In this document: one piece after another, positions 1-5,519 of the stretch
Numbering within the stretch: the first letter of the stretch is position 1
Layout: every line of letters begins with the position of its first letter
Assembly (NCBI GenBank): GCA_964521525.1
Contig: CAZFTD010000176.1
Location: 1-6,724, forward strand
Direction of reading: 5' to 3'
Source of the DNA: CALEUX01 sp964521525
Lineage (GTDB): Bacteria > Bacteroidota > Bacteroidia > Bacteroidales > Marinilabiliaceae
Length of the DNA stretch: 6,724 nt
Translations under genes and position numbers: made by a program
The notes under the pieces: generated by a model
Told to the model about the DNA's origin: nothing
The model's input: the letters and a program-made list of their open reading frames with translations, nothing else
Database searches by the model: none

Positions 1-176
1 CAGACATTTCGTTGTGAATCAGCGTTTTAATCAGCGCTAATCGGCGAAAAAAAATGCGTTCTTTGCGTTCTTTGCGTGAAATCAATGTGGGTTTCTCGCA
101 GCTTTTCGCAGGCATTTCGGCGTGAATCAGCGGTTCAATCAGCCCTAATCAGCGAGAGAATAATGTGTTCTCTGCG
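1..176. repeat. Left block of ~108-bp direct repeats
   Basis: This is non-coding sequence made of one partial and one nearly complete unit of a repeat that recurs at about 1540-2075. Bases 1-64 differ from bases 1761-1824 at about two positions, so the window opens inside a unit. Bases 65-172 form a second, more diverged unit. Each unit has three modules: a TTCTTTGCG-type tandem, a TTTCTCGCAGATTTTCGCAG-type module, and two or three copies of AATCAGCG. Similarity stops near 176, after TTCTCTGCG, and AT-rich sequence leading to the 3' end of the ATPase gene follows. All three forward frames of a full unit contain stops, so it is unlikely to encode protein. The function is unknown. The array may continue to the left of the window. 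Confidence 0.9.
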
Positions 177-225
177 GCTATTATATTTTACTTGGGTTCG
201 CAAATTAGTTGGTTTCACCACGTTG

Positions 226-1422
226 TTATTTAAAATTAGTTAAAAAATCTTTGAGTAAGATATGCTCAATTCCATGAATGTTTTTTGGGGCATATTTATC
301 TAAAGAAACTACCAATTTTCGGTAATTATCTCTTATTTCCAATAAATTGCCATACTCTCTTTTTACAACATGTTCATCCGGAATTAGATATGCAGCTTGT
401 ATGTAAACTTTGTTTCCGTTTCTTTCACAAACAAAATCTATTTCTTTATCGCCTGAAACTCCTACTTTAACATGGTATTGACATATTTTTAAATGATTAA
501 ATATTACATTTTCGATAATTTGATTGATTGAGTAATTGTTCTGCCCGATAATTGCATTTTTAATACCCAAATCTTCAAAGTAGTATTTTTCGTTTATCTC
601 AAAAATCTTCCTGCCTGTTAAATCGGTTCGTTTTACTTTAAAAATCAGGAAAGCATTTTCCAGATAGGCTAAATAATCCAGAACAATTTGCGGCGACATT
701 TTAATTTTTTGCGATTTTAAATAATCGCTTATACGTTTGGAAGATACTAAGGTGCCGGTATTTAGCGACAAATATTTAACTAAGTTTTCTAAAAAATAAT
801 GATTTCTGATGTTGTACCTCGAAATTATATCTTTATAAATTATTGTTGAAAAGATATTGTTTAAATATTCATAAATAACGTTTTCTTCTTGCTGTAAATT
901 AATAATATAAGGAAGTCCACCTATGCGTAGATATTTTTCCAGACTCTCATCAGAATTTTCAAGGTTATGAAAATTTAGAAATTCGAGGTATGATAAACTG
1001 TAAACTTTAATTTCTATATATCTGCCACTTAAAAAAGTAGCTAATTCGCCCGAAAGAAGTTTTGCATTGCTTCCGGTGCAATAAATATCTATATTTTCGA
1101 AAGCATAAAAATGACGAAGTGCTTTTTCAAAATCCTGAATATCTTGAATCTCATCTATTAAAATGTAATTTTTGCGGTCTTTTACAATGTACATATTGCA
1201 AAAGTTGATTAAATCTTCATGATTTTTTATCTTATCAAATTCATATTTTTCTTTATCTATATAAATTGTATTTATATTTTCCCTGTTTTGATTCAGGTAA
1301 TTGATGATTTGTAGAAGCAAAAAACTTTTTCCTACACGCCTTTGTCCAACAATGACTTTTATTAGATTTTTGTCAATAAATGGCTTTATTCTCTCTAAAT
1401 ATATCGGACGTTCAATTATCAT
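226..1422 (-). CDS. AAA+ ATPase of the AAA_14/DUF4143 family
   Basis: This complete 398-residue protein is normal length for the AAA_14 plus DUF4143 family, whose biological role is largely unknown. Residues 21-33 hold a Walker A loop (GQRRVGKS, 26-33) and residues 85-91 a Walker B strand ending in Asp90-Glu91. A sensor-1-like TGSNA is at 116-120, followed by the family-typical SGRYIEI (132-138) and LRIGGLP (165-171). Residues about 200-270 look like a winged-helix linker. The C-terminal part (about 275-398) resembles the DUF4143 PD-(D/E)XK-like fold, with Glu304, KEIDFV (Asp329) and VYIQAAY (Gln342); whether it cuts DNA cannot be told from sequence. There is no signal peptide or membrane segment, so it should be cytoplasmic. 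The ATG at 1422 follows an A-rich leader typical of Bacteroidota. The gene is visibly more AT-rich than the sugar genes and is flanked by two blocks of the same repeat, which suggests separate acquisition. It stands alone, with no toxin or partner gene beside it. Confidence 0.93.
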   Translation of the reverse strand: MIIERPIYLERIKPFIDKNLIKVIVGQRRVGKSFLLLQIINYLNQNRENINTIYIDKEKYEFDKIKNHEDLINFCNMYIVKDRKNYILIDEIQDIQDFEKALRHFYAFENIDIYCTGSNAKLLSGELATFLSGRYIEIKVYSLSYLEFLNFHNLENSDESLEKYLRIGGLPYIINLQQEENVIYEYLNNIFSTIIYKDIISRYNIRNHYFLENLVKYLSLNTGTLVSSKRISDYLKSQKIKMSPQIVLDYLAYLENAFLIFKVKRTDLTGRKIFEINEKYYFEDLGIKNAIIGQNNYSINQIIENVIFNHLKICQYHVKVGVSGDKEIDFVCERNGNKVYIQAAYLIPDEHVVKREYGNLLEIRDNYRKLVVSLDKYAPKNIHGIEHILLKDFLTNFK

Positions 1423-1450
1423 TTTCTTTTTGTTGTATTTGATTTTTTTT

Positions 1451-1486
1451 CTAAATATACAACTTTATTTCATGTATAAATGAAAT
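1451..1486 (-). promoter_or_regulatory. Possible promoter/operator of the ATPase gene
   Basis: On the minus strand TATATTTA (1452-1459) is one base from the Bacteroidota -7 consensus TAnnTTTG. It lies about 29 nt before the ATG. A TTTA about 17 bp upstream could serve as the -33 element, although it departs from TTTG and the spacing is short. The upstream part overlaps a perfect inverted repeat, ATTTCAT-6 nt-ATGAAAT (1467-1486). The region is very AT-rich, so chance matches are likely. Confidence 0.3.
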
Positions 1487-1518
1487 ATGTGCCTATAATT
1501 TTAAAAGTTTCATGTATA
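1467..1518. repeat. Inverted repeat plus 11-bp direct repeat upstream of the ATPase
   Basis: ATTTCAT (1467-1473) and ATGAAAT (1480-1486) form a perfect 7-bp inverted repeat with a 6-nt spacer. In addition TTTCATGTATA occurs at 1468-1478 and again at 1508-1518, 40 bp apart, which is about four helical turns. The arrangement would suit a dimeric repressor binding upstream of the ATPase start. No regulator gene is adjacent, and low-complexity AT sequence could give this by chance. Confidence 0.35.
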
Positions 1519-1539
1519 TCTAAAAGTATTCTTACAGAG

Positions 1540-2075
1540 TTATCTCGCACCGGTTAAATCAATAGTAAGAAATCTGCGATAATCAACGTTATTCAGCAAG
1601 AGAAAATGCGTTCTTTNNNNNNNNNNNNNNNNNNNNNNNNNNNNNNNNNNNNNNNNNNNNNNNNNNNNNNNNNNNNNNNNNNNNNNNNNNNNNNNNNNNN
1701 NNNNNNNNNNNNNNNNGCGTTCTTTGCGTGAAATCAATGTAGGTTTCTCGCAGATTTTCGCAGACATTTCGTTGTGAATCAGCGTTTTAATCAGCGCTAA
1801 TCAGCGAGAAAAAATGCGTTCTTTGCGTTCTTTGCGTGAAATCAATGTAGGTTTCTCGCAGATTTTCGCAGACATTTCGGTGTGAATCAGCGGTTCAATC
1901 AGCGTTAATCAGCGAGAAAAAATGCGTTCTCTGCGCTCTTTGCGTGAAATCAATGTAGGTTTCTCGCAGATTTTCGTAGAAGTATTACGTAGATTTTCGC
2001 AGATATTTCGGTTTTAATCAGCGCTAATCAGCAAGAAAAAATGCGTTCTCTGCGCTCTTTGCGCGATATCATTGA
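1540..2075. repeat. Right block of ~108-bp direct repeats
   Basis: This array lies between the 3' end of wecE and the 5' end of the ATPase gene. A degenerate unit occupies about 1540-1616, followed by 100 N. Two units of exactly 108 bp (1717-1824 and 1825-1932) differ at about five positions. A 119-bp unit (1933-2051) has a partly duplicated CGTAGA/CGCAGA module and a shortened AATCAGCG module, and a fragment runs to about 2075. The units carry the same three modules as the left block, in the same orientation and phase. The apparent reading frame across the gap exists only because N was read through; the intact units contain stops. Together with the spacer 1423-1539 and the tail 2076-2107, this fills the gene-free interval. 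I see no RNA gene or convincing terminator in it. Confidence 0.93.
1617..1716. other. Assembly gap (100 N)
   Basis: The run of exactly 100 undetermined bases is a usual placeholder for a scaffold join of unknown length. Both sides end in the same repeat module: TGCGTTCTTT before the gap and GCGTTCTTTGCG after it. The gap therefore most likely hides further 108-bp units on which short reads could not be resolved. The real length may differ from 100. Confidence 0.97.
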
Positions 2076-2107
2076 TAACGATACGTTTAATTGGAGGTGG
2101 TTGTTTA

Positions 2108-3301
2108 TTATACCTGAAATTTTAGAATGGTTTCGATAATATATTGTTGTTGGTCGAGGTCGTAAAAGAGTGGGAGGCGCACCAGACGGTCTGTGTAAAA
2201 GTCGGAGTGAGGCAATGGGCGTTTGTCGTGCTTGCCTTGATAATATATGCTTGCATGCAGACTTAAGTAATGAAATACCGAATGTATGCCATTTTCGCGC
2301 AGGTAGGCTATAAAGCGGGTGCGGACATCTCCATTGGGGAAAACCAAATAGTACATATGCCCGTTAACGGTTGCATAATTGGGTATAAATGGTTGTTTAA
2401 CGTTATTAATGCTTGCCCATTGCGAAAGCCCGTTATGATATACATTCCATAATTCAATACGTTTGCTCTGAATTTTTTCCAATTCCTCCAGTTGTGCCCA
2501 TAAAAAGGCGGCTGTAATTTCGCCCGGTAAAAAGCTGCTGCCAGTATCTACCCAACCATATTTGTTTGCTTCGCCACGAAAAAACTCGGCCCGGTTGGTG
2601 CCTTTCTCCCACAATATCTCGGCACGCTTTACAAAGCGCTCATCGTTAATGGCCAGTAATCCCCCTTCGCCGCACTGGATGTTTTTGGTTTCGTGAAACG
2701 AGAAACAACCCAAATGACCAATGGACCCTAGCGGCCGTGAGGTGTCGGTAATTTCTTTTCTTTGTAAGGAGGCTACTTCTCCCCCTTTAGGGGGATGGGG
2801 GATAAGATGGATGGGGGTATAGTAACTGTCGATGGCCTGAGCGGCATCTTCAACCACAAACAGGTTGTGTCGGTTAGCAATGCCCATTATTTTATCCATG
2901 TCGCAGGCAACTCCGGCATAATGCACGGGCACAATGGCTTTAGTTTTTGGGGTGATGAGTGCTTCGATGGCATCTTCGTCCATGCCCGGGTGGTCGGGGC
3001 GGCTATCTACAAATTTTAGAACTGCCCCCTGACGCACAAAAGCCAGCGCTGTACTCACAAAGGTATAGGAGGGAAGAATCACTTCATCGCCCGGTTGAAT
3101 GTCGAGTAACAGGGCACTCATTTCCAACGCATCGGTGCAACTGGTAGTGAGCAATGTTTTTTTGAAGCCCCAGCGCTCTTCGAAGTAGCTCTGGCACAGT
3201 TTGGTGTATTTACCATTGCCGCTAATGTGACCGGTGGCCACAGCGCCATAAATGTGGTGCACTTCTTTGCCGGTGATATGGGGTTTGTTGAATGGGATCA
3301 T
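2108..3301 (-). CDS. wecE: dTDP-4-amino-4,6-dideoxygalactose transaminase (WecE/RffA)
   Basis: This cytoplasmic PLP enzyme of the DegT/DnrJ/EryC1/StrS family should transfer an amino group from glutamate to dTDP-4-keto-6-deoxyglucose, giving dTDP-Fuc4N. Similarity to Escherichia coli WecE is clear along the whole length: MIPFNKP start, LLTTSCTDALEMSALLLD, GDEVILPSYTFVSTA, VPVHYAGVACDMD, VVEDAAQ (Asp152, Gln155), FSFHETKN with the Schiff-base Lys206, GEGG, and EKGTNRAEFFRG. The ATG at 3301 matches the family start and gives 397 residues. A GTG at 3361 would add 20 residues unlike the family. The unusual feature is 27 residues (162-188) between SYY and RPLG, where E. coli WecE has two. This extra piece is in frame and rich in Pro, Gly and Lys. 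The gene is less AT-rich than its neighbours. It lies about 208 bp downstream of the WecD-like gene, in the same direction, and is the last gene of the cluster before the repeats. Confidence 0.95.
   Translation of the reverse strand: MIPFNKPHITGKEVHHIYGAVATGHISGNGKYTKLCQSYFEERWGFKKTLLTTSCTDALEMSALLLDIQPGDEVILPSYTFVSTALAFVRQGAVLKFVDSRPDHPGMDEDAIEALITPKTKAIVPVHYAGVACDMDKIMGIANRHNLFVVEDAAQAIDSYYTPIHLIPHPPKGGEVASLQRKEITDTSRPLGSIGHLGCFSFHETKNIQCGEGGLLAINDERFVKRAEILWEKGTNRAEFFRGEANKYGWVDTGSSFLPGEITAAFLWAQLEELEKIQSKRIELWNVYHNGLSQWASINNVKQPFIPNYATVNGHMYYLVFPNGDVRTRFIAYLRENGIHSVFHYLSLHASIYYQGKHDKRPLPHSDFYTDRLVRLPLFYDLDQQQYIIETILKFQV
2738..2818 (-). repeat. In-frame palindromic insertion within wecE
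   Basis: These 81 bases encode residues 162-188 of WecE (counted from the ATG at 3301), where homologues have about two residues; the net gain is about 75 bp. The segment contains a perfect palindrome TCCCCC-TTTA-GGGGGA (2780-2795) and two copies of GGATGGGGG (2793-2801 and 2809-2817), and is unlike the surrounding codons. On the coding strand it has no stop and keeps the frame, so the downstream motifs, including the catalytic lysine, are intact. The CCCCCTTTAGGGGG core resembles short G/C-tract palindromes that I recall as intergenic repeats in Bacteroidota. The exact borders are inferred from protein alignment by eye. Confidence 0.75.
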
Positions 3302-3509
3302 GATTTTTTGTGTTATTAGTTGAGGTTCTGAGTTGATGGTTGAAGAATCAAAGTTTAGCACTCTAATCGGCGCACTTGATTATTCTTATTTTTATTGGTT
3401 GTTGCTGAAAACCAAAAATAGTTAAAAGCGTGAAAGATTTCATGGGATGAGTTTTAGGCGAAATCGGTAGCAATACACCCTCCTGATGAAGGATAGATTC
3501 TATTCAATA
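3302..3509 (-). other. Intergenic spacer between the WecD-like gene and wecE
   Basis: This 208-bp spacer contrasts with the 3-11 nt gaps upstream in the cluster. No reading frame with family support is present; the short in-frame extension from GTG 3361 to ATG 3301 does not resemble WecE. There is no hairpin with a T-run that would end transcription after the WecD-like gene, so read-through or a separate wecE promoter are both open. Coding-strand bases around 3311-3344 contain AACCATCAACTCAGAACC-like wording, which has a repetitive look but only one copy here. Confidence 0.5.
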
Positions 3510-4208
3510 TTATAAGTGATAAATTTCCTGGACGCTTTGTAGAGTGTAACCTGTTTTTTCATATAATCGACAAGCCTCGTTATTTTGCAATTGGGTAACC
3601 ACCGTGCAGCTTTCAACTTGTTGCTGAAAATACCATTGGTGAATTGCTTGAAGGAGTTGTTTGCCAATACCTCTACCACGTGCTTGCGCATCAACGGCTA
3701 TAAGTCCTATTTGTCCATGCTTATTGTTAATTTTTGCTGTTACAAATCCGGTAATTTGCTGGTTGTGCCAATACACCATTACCACATCGGCCAATTGTCC
3801 AGTAAGCGATTTCTCAATCCACTGTTTATATAACTCCGGGAAAAATGATATCAAACGAGGGTCGCTTGCAAAACGGCTTTTATGTCCACTGTCAATGGCC
3901 AGTTTTAACAATTCGTTGGTTAATGCTTCGTTATAAATTTTGATTGTTGGGGATACTTCTATATCGTCATTTGAGTCTATATGTTTATGATAGGTTGTTT
4001 TGTTATCGGCAAGTATGCCCCCGCTGTTGAAGATTAGCTGCTTAGCGTCTGCATCTATGTGCTGAACAAAAAGATAGACAACATCGTAACGCTCCTTTTG
4101 TTTTTCCTCAATTAACTCTGATACATCAGAGGCAGTGGCTTTATAAAGTGAAGTCCTTCCTGTTTTTAGGTTGAAAAAATCACTGTCCCATTGCAAATAC
4201 TCTATCAT
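3510..4208 (-). CDS. wecD: WecD-like dTDP-fucosamine N-acetyltransferase (GNAT)
   Basis: This 232-residue protein matches the architecture of E. coli WecD/RffC, which acetylates dTDP-Fuc4N with acetyl-CoA to give dTDP-Fuc4NAc. The N-terminal part (1-85, starting IEYLQWDSDFFNLKTGR) fits the substrate-side domain of WecD-like enzymes. The segment SRFASDP...LYKQWIEKSLTG (111-137) parallels SRFRAP...FYAQWIENAVRG of WecD. The GNAT core follows, with QIGLIAVD (166-173), the acetyl-CoA pyrophosphate loop QARGRGIGKQLL (175-186), and TQLQNNEACRLYEKTGY (205-221). Tyr216 sits where the proposed general acid Tyr of WecD is found. The ATG at 4208 starts 3 nt after the glycosyltransferase stop, so the two are probably translated from one transcript. 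WecE downstream makes exactly the substrate this enzyme would need. Specificity is inferred; another 4-amino sugar is possible. Confidence 0.85.
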   Translation of the reverse strand: MIEYLQWDSDFFNLKTGRTSLYKATASDVSELIEEKQKERYDVVYLFVQHIDADAKQLIFNSGGILADNKTTYHKHIDSNDDIEVSPTIKIYNEALTNELLKLAIDSGHKSRFASDPRLISFFPELYKQWIEKSLTGQLADVVMVYWHNQQITGFVTAKINNKHGQIGLIAVDAQARGRGIGKQLLQAIHQWYFQQQVESCTVVTQLQNNEACRLYEKTGYTLQSVQEIYHL

Positions 4209-4211
4209 ATT

Positions 4212-5141
4212 TTATTGCTTTGGGATGTTTACAGTTTCAGAAATAATAAAAATCGGGCGGTTTTTTACCTGATCGAAAATGCGTCCAATGTATAAGCCTA
4301 TCATTCCCAGTAATGTAATAATTACACCTGAAAGGAACCACACTGAAATAATCATACTGCTATATCCCATTACAGCAATGTGCCCGGTTATCGCCCGGAA
4401 TAAAGTAATGAGGGCGAAAAGGAATGACAATCCTGAAATAGCAATACCCAATTTCATGGTCAATCGCAAAGGTTTGTCTGAGAATGCTAAAATGGTGTTA
4501 AGCGCCAAACGCAAAAGACCTTTAAAGCTGTAGCTGCTTTTCCCGGCACTGCGGGCGGCATGTTCCACTTCAATTTCAGTGCTTTTGAAGCCTACCCACT
4601 TTACCATAGTTGGGAAGTAACGGATTTTGTCGTGCATGCTCATAATGGCCTGGATTACTTTTTGGTGGTAAATGCCAAAGTTGGCCACTTCGGCATTTTG
4701 TTCGGTATCGGTTAAGTAAGCAAGGGTTTTGTAAAATAGATGCGATGAAGTTCGTTTAAAAAAGGAATCCTGTCTTTCGCATCTGCGGGCCAAAACCACA
4801 TCATACCCGGAGGTTGCTTTGTCGTATAAACGTAATATTTCTTCGGGTTTATCCTGCAAATCGCCATCCATTACCACCACCCAATTGCCAGTAGAATAGT
4901 TTAAACCTGCAGTAATGGCATAGTGCTGGCCAAAGTTACGCGACAGGTTAATACCTTTTATTTTTGAATTTGTTTGGCACACAGCAACAACCTGCTCCCA
5001 GTCGTGCATTGGACTATTATCATTAACTAAAATAATTTCGTATTCTGAATGGATTATGTCCAAGGTATTGCATAGCCGCGAGCATAGTTCTATTATAAAA
5101 GGCTCGCAACGATAAAGCGGAACGACAACAGATATGTGCAT
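4212..5141 (-). CDS. Family-2 glycosyltransferase, polyprenyl-phosphate sugar transferase type
   Basis: This 309-residue enzyme has an N-terminal GT-A domain followed by two membrane helices, the plan of the ArnC/GtrB/DPM1-like group that transfers a sugar from a nucleotide to undecaprenyl phosphate on the cytoplasmic face. Visible motifs are VVVPLYRCEPFI (5-16), LVNDNSPMHDW (38-48), NLSRNFGQHYAITAGL (65-80), the metal-binding MDGDLQDKPEE (91-101), FGIYHQKVI (155-163) and KSSYSF (201-206). Helices lie near 229-251 and 264-288, followed by the family-typical YIGRIFDQVKNRPIFII tail. The ATG at 5141 lies 4 nt after the stop of the small EamA protein gene, and the next start comes 3 nt after this gene's own stop. 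This tight packing supports a shared job with the flippase-like and WecD-like neighbours. The donor sugar is not readable from the sequence; dTDP-Fuc4NAc is the contextual guess. Confidence 0.9.
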   Translation of the reverse strand: MHISVVVPLYRCEPFIIELCSRLCNTLDIIHSEYEIILVNDNSPMHDWEQVVAVCQTNSKIKGINLSRNFGQHYAITAGLNYSTGNWVVVMDGDLQDKPEEILRLYDKATSGYDVVLARRCERQDSFFKRTSSHLFYKTLAYLTDTEQNAEVANFGIYHQKVIQAIMSMHDKIRYFPTMVKWVGFKSTEIEVEHAARSAGKSSYSFKGLLRLALNTILAFSDKPLRLTMKLGIAISGLSFLFALITLFRAITGHIAVMGYSSMIISVWFLSGVIITLLGMIGLYIGRIFDQVKNRPIFIISETVNIPKQ

Positions 5142-5145
5142 CTTA

Positions 5146-5508
5146 CTAATATTTTACCGAGATAATCAACCCTATTATCACCATAAGTAGCCCTATCAAC
5201 TTTCCCCAAGTAAATACCTCTCCAAAAATAGCGATACTTAAAACAAACACAAATACAAAACTTAAACTCATAAACGGATAGGCAAACGACAACTCAAATT
5301 TGGTCATAGCAGCCATCCAGAACATACTGGCTATAAATGCAGCTCCAAAGCCACTCACCAACCAGGGGTCGAGAAAAAGTTTGGCCATAAATACTAGCTT
5401 ATCGGTTAATGCTTCGGGCAATGCACCTTTCAGGTTCATGCGCCATTTAAGCACCAACTGTCCGTAAACGGTAAATAGTATGCAACCAAAAATGTAGAGG
5501 TAGCCCAT
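5146..5508 (-). CDS. Small four-helix EamA/SMR-family membrane protein, putative lipid-linked sugar flippase
   Basis: From the ATG at 5508 this is a 120-residue protein with four predicted helices (about 2-20, 44-67, 72-94 and 101-117), the size of one EmrE/ArnE/ArnF-type unit. It has GQLVLKWRM after helix 1, and FELSFAYPFMSLSFVFVFVLSI followed by FGEVFTWGKLIGLLMVIIGLIIS, the pattern of an EamA domain half. Located between a polymerase-like protein and a polyprenyl-phosphate glycosyltransferase, it is best read as a flippase for an undecaprenyl-phosphate sugar, like ArnE/ArnF, rather than a drug pump. Only one such gene is seen, so it would act as a homodimer unless a partner lies elsewhere. 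A TTG at 5538 would add ten residues and overlap the upstream gene by 19 bp; I prefer the ATG, which starts 11 nt after that gene's stop. Confidence 0.82.
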   Translation of the reverse strand: MGYLYIFGCILFTVYGQLVLKWRMNLKGALPEALTDKLVFMAKLFLDPWLVSGFGAAFIASMFWMAAMTKFELSFAYPFMSLSFVFVFVLSIAIFGEVFTWGKLIGLLMVIIGLIISVKY

Positions 5509-5519
5509 GGAAACAAGGT

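Noticed and set aside
1540..1767. A minus-strand reading frame of 75 codons across the gap
   Set aside because: About two thirds is N or repeat sequence, and the frame is open only because N was read through. The equivalent frame in an intact unit meets TGA in the CTCGCTGATT module.
2052..2064. GCGCTCTTTGCGC as a terminator hairpin after wecE
   Set aside because: The stem is only 4 bp, there is no T-run, and the sequence is part of the repeat unit.
1..2075. CRISPR array
   Set aside because: The 108-bp units are tandem and wholly similar, with no short repeat alternating with unique spacers, and no cas genes are present.
3349..3358. TAAACTTTG on the minus strand as a -7 promoter box for wecE
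   Set aside because: It has one base too many between TA and TTTG compared with TAnnTTTG, and no TTTG lies at the right distance upstream.
3302..3361. A GTG start at 3361 for wecE, adding 20 residues
   Set aside because: The added residues do not resemble the family, while MIPFNKP at 3301 matches the known WecE N-terminus.
3500..3694. A 64-codon minus-strand frame overlapping the WecD-like gene
   Set aside because: It lies in another frame of a gene with clear GNAT motifs and has no recognisable features of its own.
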